DNA of 64,000 nucleotides from Phycisphaerales bacterium UBA5793 (GCA_002418285.1 DIDT01000072.1:1-64000); one strand, 5' to 3'. Shown: positions 7,436 through 16,662, numbered from the stretch's first letter. The notes: generated by a model from the sequence alone, not told the origin. A program made the numbers and translations.

Positions 7436-8458
7436 TTACTTGATGCCGTCCTTGGCCGCCATGTACTTGATCATGTCGATGAGGCGGTTGCAGTAGCCGA
7501 CTTCATTGTCGTACCAGGAGACGATCTTGAAGAAGCGGTCGTTGAGTTCGATCCCGGCCCCGGCGTCAAAGATTGACGAGCGCGGATCGCCGATGAAATC
7601 GCTGGAAACGACCTCTTCTTCGGTGTAACCGAGCACACCCTTCATCGATCCTTCCGCCGCTTCCTTCATTGCCGCATTGATAGCGGCCAGCGACGTGGAC
7701 TTGCTGGTGCGGAAGGTGAGATCGACGGCGGAGACGTCGGCGGTGGGCACGCGGAAACTCATGCCCGTCAGTTTGCCCTTGAGCGAAGGGATGCAGAGGG
7801 TGACGGCTTTGGCGGCGCCGGTGCTGGCGGGGATGATGTTCATGTAGGCGTTGCGCCCGCCGCGCCAGTCCTTCTTGCTCGGTCCATCCTGCGTGGGCTG
7901 GGTTGCCGTAACCGCATGGATCGTGGTCATCAGACCTTCTTCAAGGCCGAAGACGTCTTCGATCACCTTGGCGATCGGCGCGAGGCAGTTGGTCGTGCAC
8001 GAAGCGTTGGAGATGATCTTGTCCTTGGCGGCGTCGTACGTCTCGTGGTTGACTTTGTACGCGAGCGTCTTGATCTTGTCGGGCGACTTGGTCGGCGCGG
8101 AGATGATGACGCGCTTGGCGCCGGCGGCGAGGTGCTTGCCGGCCGCGTCGGCGTCGGTGAACAGGCCGGTGGACTCGACGACGTAGTCGCAGTTGACACT
8201 GCCCCAGGGCAGGTTGGCCGGGTCGCGCTCGGCAAAGCACTTGGTCACTTTGCCGTTGACGGTGAACTGGCCCTCACCCGCCTGGACGGTGCCGTCGAAG
8301 CGGCCGTGGACGGTGTCATGGCGAAGCAGGTACGAGAGGCTATCGGAGGGGACGAGATCGTTGATCGCGACGAACTCGATGCCACCATGTCGCAGCCCGG
8401 CTCGGAACATGAGCCGACCGATGCGACCGAACCCGTTGATGCCGACGCGAATGGCCAT
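7436..8458 (-). CDS. gap: Glyceraldehyde-3-phosphate dehydrogenase, type I
   Basis: 340 residues. The Rossmann motif VGINGFGRIGR opens the protein and SNASCTTNCLAP carries the catalytic Cys. HAVTATQPTQDGPSKKDWRGG and the C-terminal VSWYDNEVGYCNRLID are the standard GapA blocks. The Asp in AINDL suggests preference for NAD. It catalyses the glycolytic oxidation and phosphorylation of glyceraldehyde 3-phosphate. The frame extends upstream to 8584, but ATG 8458 is the true start: it opens MAIRVGINGFG and has GGAGG eight bases upstream. Confidence 0.97.
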   Translation of the reverse strand: MAIRVGINGFGRIGRLMFRAGLRHGGIEFVAINDLVPSDSLSYLLRHDTVHGRFDGTVQAGEGQFTVNGKVTKCFAERDPANLPWGSVNCDYVVESTGLFTDADAAGKHLAAGAKRVIISAPTKSPDKIKTLAYKVNHETYDAAKDKIISNASCTTNCLAPIAKVIEDVFGLEEGLMTTIHAVTATQPTQDGPSKKDWRGGRNAYMNIIPASTGAAKAVTLCIPSLKGKLTGMSFRVPTADVSAVDLTFRTSKSTSLAAINAAMKEAAEGSMKGVLGYTEEEVVSSDFIGDPRSSIFDAGAGIELNDRFFKIVSWYDNEVGYCNRLIDMIKYMAAKDGIK

Positions 8459-8672
8459 AGCCCAACCTCCGATCGTGTTCAGAATCCTTGTAACCGGCCG
8501 ACGCGAAGACACCACATCCGCCCTGGTGCGCCAGGCCCGAAGACAACAGTAGGCGGCAGAACAAACGTAACGGCGTGGCGGCAAACCGTCAACACGGGAC
8601 TCTGCCGGATATCCGCCCTCCGGGATGATGTTCCCCCTTGTGCCGCAATCGAGCCGGGCATACGCTCAGGCC

Positions 8673-9893
8673 ATGCAGCTTTCCGCGCGGGTCAATCGGC
8701 TCAAGCCCTCGAGCACCCTGGCCGTCAATGCGCTGGCCAAGGAGATGAGGCAGCGCGGCATTGACGTGATCGGCTTTGGCGCCGGCGAGCCCGACTTCAC
8801 CACCCCCGCTCACATTCGCGAAGCGGCCAAGCACGCCCTCGATGAGGGACTGACGCACTATTCGCCCATACCCGGCGAACCGGCCGCCCGCGCGGCCGCG
8901 GCGCGCAAGTTTGCTCGCGACAACCACCTCGACCACTTCACCGCGGAGAACGTCATCATCTCCGCAGGTGGCAAGCACTCGTTTTACCTCCTGACACACG
9001 CGCTCTTCGACCCGGAATGCGGCCTGGAGATGATCCTGCCCACGCCGGCGTGGGTGAGTTATCGCCCGATCGCGGAGATGGCCGGGGCAACGGTGGTCGA
9101 GGTGCGAACCAGTGTCGAAAGTGATTTCAAGATGACGCCGGCCCAACTCAGGGCCGCGCTCACGCCGCGCACGCGAATGCTGCTCATCAACTCGCCGAGC
9201 AATCCATGCGGCACGATGTACTCGCCGGCAGAACTCAAGGCGCTGGCGGCGGTGATTACCGAGCACAACGCGGCGGGCGGAAAGGTCGTCGTCGCCGGCG
9301 ATGACATCTACGAGAAGATCGTGTACGCCGACACCGCGTTTGCCACGATCGGGCAGTTTCTCGATCCGAAGTGGTCGGTGACGCTCAACGGCATGAGCAA
9401 GGCGTACGCCATGACGGGCTGGCGCATCGGCTATGCAGCGGGCCCGGTCGAACTCATCAAGGCCATGTCCAAACTGCAGGGACAGATGATCACCTGTATC
9501 GCCGCGTTCTGCTTTCCGGCCATGGTCGAGGCCCTCGACAAGGGTGAGCCGGACGTCGCGGAGATGCGCGAGCACTACCGTCAGCGAGCCGCGCTCATGC
9601 ACGAGTACGTCTCCAGATGGACGGGCGTCCGGTGCCCGAGGCCAACCGGCGCGTTCTACCTCTTCCCGGATATTTCGGCGTGGTTCGGCCACACGTCCGC
9701 AGGCGGAACCCCGCTGCGATCAAGCCTGGACGTCGCCACGGCGTTAATCAACGAAGCCCACGTCGCCGTCGTGCCCGGCGATGAGTTCGGCGGCTGCGGG
9801 CCAAATCACATCCGCCTCAGTTTCGCCTGTTCGACCGAGAAGATCGAAATGGGCATGACGCGGATCGGCGAGTTCGTCCGCACCCTGGGCTGA
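8673..9893 (+). CDS. Class I aminotransferase, aspartate aminotransferase type (PLP-dependent)
   Basis: 406 residues. The opening RVNRLKPSSTLAVNALAKEM and DVIGFGAGEPDFTTP are typical of the AspC-I-gamma group. INSPSNPCGTMYS and GDDIYEKIVY hold the PLP-contacting Asn and Asp/Tyr. SKAYAMTGWRIGYAAGP has the Schiff-base Lys, and the C-terminal IRLSFACS has the carboxylate-binding Arg. It transfers amino groups between aspartate (or a related acid) and 2-oxoglutarate. I prefer ATG 8673 to the upstream ATG 8625 because the family begins with this pattern. Divergent from gap. Confidence 0.9.
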   Translation: MQLSARVNRLKPSSTLAVNALAKEMRQRGIDVIGFGAGEPDFTTPAHIREAAKHALDEGLTHYSPIPGEPAARAAAARKFARDNHLDHFTAENVIISAGGKHSFYLLTHALFDPECGLEMILPTPAWVSYRPIAEMAGATVVEVRTSVESDFKMTPAQLRAALTPRTRMLLINSPSNPCGTMYSPAELKALAAVITEHNAAGGKVVVAGDDIYEKIVYADTAFATIGQFLDPKWSVTLNGMSKAYAMTGWRIGYAAGPVELIKAMSKLQGQMITCIAAFCFPAMVEALDKGEPDVAEMREHYRQRAALMHEYVSRWTGVRCPRPTGAFYLFPDISAWFGHTSAGGTPLRSSLDVATALINEAHVAVVPGDEFGGCGPNHIRLSFACSTEKIEMGMTRIGEFVRTLG

Positions 9894-10022
9894 AGACCTC
9901 GCGACCTGTTGGCCAATTGTTGTGCGGTTCACCTCCCTGCCGCGTCTTATCCGGTAGACTGTTGTCATTCCACCCGAATCCCGCCGCGGCTGACCCCCAG
10001 GCGCCGGCGGAAAGGAGGGGTC

Positions 10023-10613
10023 ATGAAAAAGTGGCTGCTGCTGAGCCTCGGAATCGTGATTCTGATGTCCGTCGCGCTGGTCCTCGTGGTGCGTGCGTTC
10101 GTGCAGACGCCGATTCCCGAGGTGGCGCTGATTCCGGATTGTCCGCTGGCGATCCACGTCAATGAGATCGATCTGTCCACCTCGGGACTGATTCTCATCA
10201 GCCTCGACAATCTGACGCGCGAAGACATCACGATCAAGGTGTCGGAGTTCGGCGCCGCGGTTTCCAAGTCGCTGCGATTGTTTGATCCGACGGGCAATGA
10301 ATGGACGTGGGTGGATTCGAAAGGCCGCCCCGGCAACCCGGTGAGCGCCGACAATGCGTGGCAATGGTCTGGCCAATGGGGACGATCCGGACAGGTCACC
10401 ATCGAAGCCGGCCGCACGGAGAGCTTCACGCTGGTGGTCAACCCGGACTACAGCCTGATCGCGGTGGAGTGGATGGCGCGAATGCGCGGCACGCCGGACT
10501 GGCTGCAGTACGTGATCGACTGCCGAGTGCCGACTGTGGCCTCCTCCACGAGTTTGGTGGACGCCGTTCGGGTGACTGCGACAGGTGAAGCCGCGTACAA
10601 GCCGCGACCGTAG
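10023..10613 (+). CDS. Membrane-anchored exported protein, unknown function
   Basis: 196 residues. MKKWLLLSLGIVILMSVAL begins a single N-terminal helix that works as a signal anchor; the rest is an extracytoplasmic domain. That domain looks beta-sandwich-like (ILISLDNLTREDITIKV, WQWSGQWGRSGQVTIEAG). AGGAGG at 10013-10018 is a strong ribosome binding site and fixes ATG 10023. No family recognised. It is convergent with the FG-GAP gene. Confidence 0.65.
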   Translation: MKKWLLLSLGIVILMSVALVLVVRAFVQTPIPEVALIPDCPLAIHVNEIDLSTSGLILISLDNLTREDITIKVSEFGAAVSKSLRLFDPTGNEWTWVDSKGRPGNPVSADNAWQWSGQWGRSGQVTIEAGRTESFTLVVNPDYSLIAVEWMARMRGTPDWLQYVIDCRVPTVASSTSLVDAVRVTATGEAAYKPRP

Positions 10614-10717
10614 GTCGGCGACCTGGGCACAGGGCAGAACCTCGCACAAACCGCGCCGACCGTCGCAAACCATCGGCTAGCCACACAACACCTCAGCTGG
10701 GCCGTGCGTCGTGCCAT

Positions 10718-12163
10718 TCACTCGACGCGAACGACGTTCCCCCCGCGGCAGGATGTGAGGTCGAGTAATTGAATCTGGCTCCCGCAGATCCCCGACCCGA
10801 TCGATCCGCCGAGCACGCGGGCTCCACCCTCGTTCGAGTCGGCGACGAGGAAGAGCGCCAGGCCATTCCCGCTCAGACCGAGTTCAGTCCCGGCACAGGG
10901 ATAGCCAGGTCGGATGACGTAGCGGCCGATTGATCGAGACCGGAGAATCGCCGTGCGACCGTTCGGTGTTGCACCGGACCATTGCAGCAGTGCCGTGCCC
11001 CCCTGCGGACACTGCGTTTGCAGTTCTGCCAGAGGTCGGCAATTGGAGTTGGAGAGCACATACACATCGCTGTGGCTGTAGGTGTAGTCAATCTCGGTCA
11101 CCGCTATGTCGGGGTCGCCATCGATATCAAAATCGCCAGCGCCTACAGAATGCGCCCCATCGCGGGCTCCAGGGAACAGCACGTGCGGCGCAAGTGTGCC
11201 ATCACCACGGCCCGGAAGGATCGCCACCGATGAGTTGAAATAGAGGGCCACTACAATGTCGAGAGCGCCGTTCCCATCGAGGTCACCGCACGCCAGATGC
11301 TCGGGATGCTGTGGCAGCGAGTACTGGAGGGCGGGATCAAACGATGCGCCGTTGTTGAGGAGCACCGAAACCGTGCTGCTTCCACGATCTGCGGTGACGA
11401 CGTCGGGGCGATGATCATCGTTCAAATCCGCCGTGAGGACGAATACCGAGAACGTCCCAATCTGGTGGATGGAGTCCTCTCGAAACGTGCCGTCCTGGTT
11501 GTTGAGCAGCAGCGCGAGAGAGCCGCTCGAGCCCGCGGCTGCAACGTCGACAAACTGATCCCCGTCGAAGTCCGCCAGGGCGATCGCATACGCACCGGTT
11601 TCGACCGCAAACGTGACGGGAGGAAGGAATGTCCCTCCACCTTCGTTGAGAAGTACCGAGATCGTCCGATCGGCCGAATTGGAAGCGACAAGATCCGCAT
11701 CACCGTCGCGATCAATATCCCCGATCGCAATGGAACGTGAAGCCAGACCGATCTGGTATTGAGTTGGCCCGACGAACGAGCCATCGCCCGCGTTAAGCCA
11801 AACTGTTACGGTGCTCGGACGGGAGAACCCCTCGCTCACGCCAACCATGTCAACAGACCCGTTTCCGTCCAGGTCGCCCAGTGCTGCACCAAATGGACTA
11901 CCGGCCGCATAGACGCGTGGCGAGAGAAACCGGCCGGACCCGTCATTGAGATGGACCCAGAGCCCGTGATCGTCGGACGAAGGGGCGACGAGATCGGGAT
12001 ACCGATCGTCGTTCAAATCTGCGGTCAGCAGAACTGTTGGCCCCGAGCCGGTTTGCGTTCTCCACGGCTGCTCGAAGCAGAACTGAGCGACCGCCGGGGC
12101 GCAGACAAAACCGGGAACCACAAGACTCGCGCCAAGAATCGTTGAGTGGTTGCTCATGCTCAT
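10718..12163 (-). CDS. Secreted FG-GAP/VCBS-repeat protein with shared Cys-rich C-terminal module
   Basis: 481 residues. A signal peptide covers about residues 1-26 (ending APAVAQ). Residues 40-370 hold about six or seven FG-GAP/VCBS repeats with calcium-binding DLDGNG, DIDRDGD and DFDGDQ motifs, predicting a beta-propeller. The last ~100 residues form a separate module (CPQGGTALLQWSGATPN, PCAGTELGL). The same module ends the proteins at 13985 and 15281. FG-GAP propellers bind ligands or surfaces outside the cell. AGGAG copies at 12165-12169 and 12171-12175 support ATG 12163 or 12157. Confidence 0.85.
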   Translation of the reverse strand: MSMSNHSTILGASLVVPGFVCAPAVAQFCFEQPWRTQTGSGPTVLLTADLNDDRYPDLVAPSSDDHGLWVHLNDGSGRFLSPRVYAAGSPFGAALGDLDGNGSVDMVGVSEGFSRPSTVTVWLNAGDGSFVGPTQYQIGLASRSIAIGDIDRDGDADLVASNSADRTISVLLNEGGGTFLPPVTFAVETGAYAIALADFDGDQFVDVAAAGSSGSLALLLNNQDGTFREDSIHQIGTFSVFVLTADLNDDHRPDVVTADRGSSTVSVLLNNGASFDPALQYSLPQHPEHLACGDLDGNGALDIVVALYFNSSVAILPGRGDGTLAPHVLFPGARDGAHSVGAGDFDIDGDPDIAVTEIDYTYSHSDVYVLSNSNCRPLAELQTQCPQGGTALLQWSGATPNGRTAILRSRSIGRYVIRPGYPCAGTELGLSGNGLALFLVADSNEGGARVLGGSIGSGICGSQIQLLDLTSCRGGNVVRVE

Positions 12164-12378
12164 GCTCCTACTCCTCTCCTTCGAACCTCGCGCCGGAGCT
12201 CCTTATTCCAGAATCGGCTGGTTCAGTATTGTCGTACCCGTGAGCAACAACCCGGCCGCAACGGGCCAGTGGCCGAGAGAATGACCGTGCGTTTGCGCTG
12301 CTCCGGTGTGCTCGCCGGTCGCGTTGATTTCCCGATGCCGCGATCTCTGCCGTTGCCCGGCCCCGCCTATGATGGGCC

Positions 12379-13486
12379 ATGCACTTTGACTCGCACCAAT
12401 CCATCATCGACGATCTCGAGGCGCGGATTTTAACGATCCGCGACTCTCTTTGACGTCGATTCCAAACTCAAGCGCATTGGCGAACTTGAAGCCATCATGG
12501 GCGGCGGCGACTTCTGGTCGAACCAGACGGCGGCGCAGAAAACCGTAGCCGAACTCAAGGTCCTTAAGGCGCAGATCGACCCGATGCTTCGGGTGCAGCA
12601 CGACTTCGATGAAGCTCGTGTCACCTATGAACTGGCCCGCGAAGCTGAGGACAAGGAGCTGCTCACCGAAGCCGACGAGTCGCTCTTTAGCCTGCTCAAG
12701 CGCATGGACAAGGTCGAACTCCAGTCGCTGCTTTCCGGCCCGCATGACCACCGGAATTGCTTCTTCACCATCCACGCCGGCGACGGGGGCACCGAGGCCA
12801 ACGACTGGTCCGAGATGCTCATGCGCATGTACATCTACTACTTCGAGCAGATGGGCTGGAAAGTGGAAGAGCTCGAGAAGAGCTACGGCACGGAGGTCGG
12901 CATCGACTCAGTGACCTTCCACGTGAAGGGGCCGTTCGCCTTCGGCTATCTCAAATGCGAACGCGGCGCCCATCGCCTGGCTCGGGTGTCGCCGTTCAAC
13001 GCCCAGGGCAAGCGGCAGACGAGTTTCGCGACCGTGGATGTGACTCCCGAGATCGAGGAAGTCGATCTCGACATCCCTGACAACGAACTGGAGATCACGA
13101 CTTTCGCCCGATCCAGCGGACCGGGTGGGCAGAACGTGAACAAGGTGGCCTCGGCGGTGCGGATCGTCCACAAACCGACCGGGATCATGGTCGTGGCATC
13201 GTCGTACCGCGAGCAGCCGCAGAACCGGCGCCAGGCCATGGAGCAGTTGACGGCCAAGTTGCAGCAGATCGCGGACGAGAAGCGCGAAGCCGAGCTCTCC
13301 GCGGCGTCAGGCGGCAAGGTCGATCGCGGGTGGGGCACGCAGATCCGCTCGTACGTGATCTACGACAACCGGGTGAAGGATCACCGAACGGGATACGAAG
13401 TAATGAACCCTCAGCGGGTGTTGGACGGCGATCTGCAGGGGTTCATTGACGCCGAACTTCAGCGCCGCCGCGCGGCGCAGAACTAG
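12379..13486 (+). CDS. prfB: Peptide chain release factor 2 with programmed +1 frameshift
   Basis: Two joined frames: 12379-12450 encodes 24 residues ending ...IRDSL, then CTT TGA C (12448-12454) shifts +1. Reading resumes at GAC 12452 as DVDSKLKRIGELE. The 368-residue product has the GGQ peptidyl-hydrolysis motif (SSGPGGQNVNKV) and the RF2 stop-codon recognition region. RF2 releases peptides at UGA and UAA, and the in-frame UGA makes its synthesis self-limiting. The usual AGGGGG enhancer just before CTT is absent here. The stop codon and the match to the family on both sides make the frameshift secure. Confidence 0.95.
12448..12454 (+). promoter_or_regulatory. Programmed +1 frameshift site CTTTGAC
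   Basis: CTT (12448-12450) is followed by the in-frame stop TGA (12451-12453) and C, the standard RF2 slippery sequence. Upstream bases gatccgcgactct contain no Shine-Dalgarno-like stimulator at the canonical distance. Confidence 0.92.
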
Positions 13487-13984
13487 ACGGTCCCGGGCGT
13501 CCCAAGCTCTGTGCGTATGTCGCAGACCCTCCCCAGTTCCCTATTTACCCAGGATCCGCGCTTGCGTGGAGCCGGGTTGCCGATTGCGCGATTCGCCGGC
13601 TCGAGAGACAAGGGGGGCCAAATGCTCTGAATCCACGAAAATGCTGAAATAATCAGCGTATCCACTTGCAAGATCTGCAGCTTCCAGTATTATGAGTTGT
13701 ATAAGGCGGTGAGTGCGTCTTCGCCCGCCGCCCGTGGAGGGTTCGGCTCATATTTTTGGGCCACGTCGAGTTGCTGTTCTGTCGGTTCCCGAAGGATTGC
13801 GATCAGGCGGCATCTTGATGACGCTGAGTGAGCCGGCGCCGCTTGGGCGTCATCGATCCCTTCACTCCGTGGGCACCTTCGCCGAAAGACGAAGGCTGGC
13901 CTTTGCCTCGATTCCGGGTCCATCTTCAGCCACGGTGTTCGTGTCTGATCCGGCTAGTCGTGTGGCAACACCAGGAGAATGACG
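13487..13984 (+). other. 498-base intergenic region with promoter and long folded leader
   Basis: After prfB there is no convincing gene. A promoter-like pair (13666-13693) is followed by about 285 bases of leader before the ATG at 13985. The leader has hairpins gatgacgc/gcgtcatc (13817-13824 with 13847-13854) and ccttcg/cgaagg (13876-13881 with 13890-13895). It also has cgtgg/ccacg pairing around 13733-13765. It does not match a riboswitch consensus I know. A short frame (13713-13982) runs through it but lacks coding character. Confidence 0.5.
13666..13693 (+). promoter_or_regulatory. Sigma70-type promoter of the 13985 gene
   Basis: TTGCAA (13666-13671), a 16-base spacer and TATTAT (13688-13693). 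Predicted start is near 13700. Confidence 0.45.
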
Positions 13985-14983
13985 ATGAAGAAGCAGACTC
14001 TGGTCGCGGCAGCACTCGCGCTGGCCGCGGCCCCCGCGTTCGGGCAGACTTATGACAATGGCGGCATGGATCCGCAATCCGGCGGTTGCTCCGGCGGGCA
14101 GTACAGCGCCATCGAAGTACCGGGCACGATCTACGGCAACAACACGATCGTGAGCACCTATCACCAGGCCGACGACTTCACGGTTCCCGGTGGACAGAAC
14201 TGGTCGCCCACCCAGCTGCGCTGGTACCTCTACCAGACCAATTCCCCCTCCAATGAACCTATCGTCGCGGTGTACATCCAGCTGTGGCAGGGCAGCCAGG
14301 CCGACATGCTCGCCGGCACGGCCACGTTGGTCGGTGGCGACATGACCACCAACCGACTCATCTCGTCCACGTTCAGCAACATCTATCGCACCAACACCGT
14401 CCCCTCGGACTGCGCCCGCGCGATCAAGGAAGTCAAAGTGGACATGAGCTGGGCGGGCTCGCTCGGCCCCGGCCAGTACTGGATCGAAATCGGCAGCGAC
14501 GGCAACCCGAGCTACAGCGGCCCGTGGGCGAACCACAAGGTTCCGCGCGACCTCAACAATGACAACTCGATCTACTTCCAAGTCGGTCTGGGTTGGACTG
14601 TGAACGTCGATGCCGGCTACGGCGCCGGTTGGGACTACCCCTACAAGCTTGACTACACCACCGGCGGCGGCTACACCGTCAACGTCACCGGCACCTGCCC
14701 CGGCCAGGTCCGCCTGACCTGGAGCGGCGCTCAGCCCAACAAGCAGCAAGCGGTCGTCTTCGCCCGCAACACCGGCGCGTTCGTGGTCCCCGGCGGTCCC
14801 TGCGCGGGAACGCAGCTCGGCCTCGGAACCAACCAGCTCCAGGTGTACGCGACCATCGGAACGGGTAGCGGCACCGGCGGCGTGAACGCCACGGTCAACT
14901 CCGGCGCTTGCCGCGGCTACGTCCAGCTCGTGACGATCGCGGGATCCCCCTGCGCGACCAGCAACGTCAAGCAGCTCCCGTAA
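13985..14983 (+). CDS. Secreted protein with shared four-Cys C-terminal module
   Basis: 332 residues. A clear signal peptide (MKKQTLVAAALALAAAPAFG) is followed by about 210 residues of beta-rich sequence. That part includes HQADDFTVPGGQNWSP, seen in planctomycete secreted proteins of unknown function. The last ~95 residues are the module shared with the 10718 and 15281 genes: CPGQVRLTWSGAQPNKQQ, PCAGTQLGL, GACRGYVQL and SPCATSNVKQLP. ATG 13985 is chosen over 13979 because AGGAG (13973-13977) is 7 bases before it. Strong terminators follow. Likely surface or extracellular; function unknown. Confidence 0.8.
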   Translation: MKKQTLVAAALALAAAPAFGQTYDNGGMDPQSGGCSGGQYSAIEVPGTIYGNNTIVSTYHQADDFTVPGGQNWSPTQLRWYLYQTNSPSNEPIVAVYIQLWQGSQADMLAGTATLVGGDMTTNRLISSTFSNIYRTNTVPSDCARAIKEVKVDMSWAGSLGPGQYWIEIGSDGNPSYSGPWANHKVPRDLNNDNSIYFQVGLGWTVNVDAGYGAGWDYPYKLDYTTGGGYTVNVTGTCPGQVRLTWSGAQPNKQQAVVFARNTGAFVVPGGPCAGTQLGLGTNQLQVYATIGTGSGTGGVNATVNSGACRGYVQLVTIAGSPCATSNVKQLP

Positions 14984-15029
14984 TCCGGGCTGACCGAGTC
15001 TCTCTTACGATCTCATCTTGAGATCCCTG

Positions 15030-15060
15030 CCTCGCCTCCGAAAGGAGGCGAGGTCTTTTT
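15030..15060 (+). terminator. Strong intrinsic terminator
   Basis: cctcgcctcc (15030-15039), GAAA tetraloop, ggaggcgagg (15044-15053), then TCTTTTT. A textbook hairpin and T-run after the secreted-protein gene. Confidence 0.92.
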
Positions 15061-15110
15061 CTGAGTCGAGCGTGGCGAACGCCACGCGGAAAGACCAACC
15101 CCAAACCAGA

Positions 15111-15150
15111 ACCCCGTGGAGGAACAAAAAACACGATTCCACGGGGTTTT
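15111..15150 (+). terminator. Second hairpin with T-run, possible back-up terminator
   Basis: accccgtgga (15111-15120) pairs with tccacggggt (15138-15147), followed by ttt. It may terminate read-through from the first gene, or fold in an antisense transcript. Confidence 0.6.
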
Positions 15151-15153
15151 CTG

Positions 15154-15181
15154 TTGCGCCCGCAGCGAATTGCGGTATATT
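15154..15181 (+). promoter_or_regulatory. Sigma70-type promoter of the 15281 gene
   Basis: TTGCGC (15154-15159), a 16-base spacer and TATATT (15176-15181). Predicted start is near 15188, giving a leader of about 93 bases. Confidence 0.5.
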
Positions 15182-15280
15182 GAGAACGTCCCCTACGCGA
15201 ATCCGGGACCGCGACCGGACCTCCAGAAACGTTCTGGAACGCCGTGGCAGTTGAACATCGAAAGGAAAGGAAGAGACGTG

Positions 15281-16162
15281 ATGAGAAAGACACTTGGACT
15301 GGCCGCCGCACTGAGCCTGTGCGTAGCTGCAACAGGCGCATCAGGCGATGTCCTGGACGCCAACCCCACTGCCAACAACGGCGGCTCGGCGGGATGGGCG
15401 CTCTACTTCGACCTCACTTCGAACGGACCGGGGCTGGCGGTCACCCACATGACTACGGCGAACAATGGCGTCGCCTTCTCCTCGTTCTCGGTCGAGATCT
15501 TTGTCCGATCGGGCAGCGGACTGGGCAACCCGGGCCCCGGGCAATCGATGGCGGGCTGGACGTCACTGGGTACGGCGCCGGCGACGCAGGGTGCGGAGAA
15601 CAGCGGCATCTCCGACGTGATCGACATTCCCGATATCGCCGTTGGCCCGGGGGAAACCGTCGGTGTTGCCGTGCTCTTCTCGACCAATGGTCCGCGCTAC
15701 TTCGGTACGGGTTCACCGCCGCTGCAGATCTTTGAGGACGCGAACCTGAAGCTCACCACCGGTGACTCGCGCTCGGCTCCGTTCACTACGGGAGGCAGCT
15801 TCTTCTCGTCGCGCGGTCTGACGGGATCGCTCACCTACGAAGCCGGTGGGTATCGCTGCTCGGTTACCGGCGAGTGTCCCGGCACCGTCAGCGTCGCGTG
15901 GGCCGGCGCGCAGCCCAACAAACAGCAGGCGCTCGTGTTCGCCGCCAGCCAGGGCAACCTCGTCGTTCCCAGCGGCCCCTGCCAGGGAACGCAGCTGGGT
16001 CTGAGCGCCCAAGGCATTCGCATCATCAACACGATCGGAACTGGCGGTAATGGTACGGGCAATGTGAACGGCAGAGCCGGCACCGGCGCCTGCGGCGGAT
16101 ACATCCAGCTCGTCACGATTAGCAACCCCTGCGAAGCCAGCAACGTGGGTCAAATCCCGTAA
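15281..16162 (+). CDS. Secreted protein with shared four-Cys C-terminal module (paralogous tail)
   Basis: 293 residues. A signal peptide ends near ATGASG. The first ~180 residues (GWALYFDLTSNGPGLAVT, VIDIPDIAVGPGETVGVAVL) form a beta-rich domain unrelated to its upstream neighbour. The final ~95 residues match that neighbour closely: CPGTVSVAWAGAQPNKQQ, PCQGTQLGLS, GACGGYIQL and NPCEASNVGQIP. AAAGGAAAGGAAGAG before the ATG is the ribosome binding site; the frame's upstream extension to 15116 overlaps the terminator and promoter and is not coding. Likely exported; function unknown. Confidence 0.8.
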   Translation: MRKTLGLAAALSLCVAATGASGDVLDANPTANNGGSAGWALYFDLTSNGPGLAVTHMTTANNGVAFSSFSVEIFVRSGSGLGNPGPGQSMAGWTSLGTAPATQGAENSGISDVIDIPDIAVGPGETVGVAVLFSTNGPRYFGTGSPPLQIFEDANLKLTTGDSRSAPFTTGGSFFSSRGLTGSLTYEAGGYRCSVTGECPGTVSVAWAGAQPNKQQALVFAASQGNLVVPSGPCQGTQLGLSAQGIRIINTIGTGGNGTGNVNGRAGTGACGGYIQLVTISNPCEASNVGQIP

Positions 16163-16208
16163 CGCGGCTCCGCAAGTTCGATTGATCGATCTCCAGCGAG
16201 ATCAAGCG

Positions 16209-16239
16209 CCTCGCCTCCTGAGAAGGGGGCGAGGTTTTT
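16209..16239 (+). terminator. Strong intrinsic terminator
   Basis: cctcgcctcc (16209-16218) pairs with gggggcgagg (16225-16234) with one G-T pair, then TTTTT. Nearly the same stem as the terminator at 15030. Confidence 0.92.
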
Positions 16240-16440
16240 CATGAGCCATGGCCGCTCCTCGCGGCAACCCGCATTTTTTGCGCTGCAATAAGCCGAACAA
16301 AATGGGGGTCAAACGCGCGAATTCACTTGGCGTCGGCCCGTTCGTCGGTATGCTTTGGCAAAGGTGCGATGGGCTTGCGGCTGGTGGGAACATGTTCGCG
16401 AGCCTCATCAACGGTGCAAAGGGGCAGGAGGTCCCGAACT

Positions 16441-16662
16441 ATGCTGGTCATCACTCGACGCGAGGGCGAAGAGGTCGTCATCGGCGATCCTCGTAATCCG
16501 CAGGGAATTGTGCGAATTGCCGGCATCAAGGGCGACCGCGTGCGGATCGCTTTTGAATTTCCGCGCGAGGTGCAGGTGCACCGCCGCGAGGTCGCCGATC
16601 AGATCAAAGCCGAGGACGATCCGGCCGTGGTGGGCAAGATCGGCCGCGCCGCTGGCTCCTGA
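16441..16662 (+). CDS. csrA: Carbon storage regulator CsrA
   Basis: 73 residues. MLVITRREGEEVVIGD is the CsrA N-terminus, followed by VRIAGIKGDRVRIAFEFP and VQVHRREV, covering the RNA-binding strands and the conserved Arg near the end of the domain. CsrA binds GGA in hairpin loops near ribosome binding sites and represses or stabilises mRNAs, often controlling flagellin synthesis. AGGAGGT at 16426-16432 is a strong ribosome binding site. It stands apart from the flagellar genes at 57067-60458. Confidence 0.95.
   Translation: MLVITRREGEEVVIGDPRNPQGIVRIAGIKGDRVRIAFEFPREVQVHRREVADQIKAEDDPAVVGKIGRAAGS

Noticed and set aside
7916..8764. 282-residue plus-strand frame over gap
   Set aside because: Opposite strand of a certain gap gene; Gly/Val/Asp-rich shadow.
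13713..13982. 89-residue frame in the leader before the 13985 gene
   Set aside because: Runs through hairpins and into the ribosome binding site of the real gene; no coding character.
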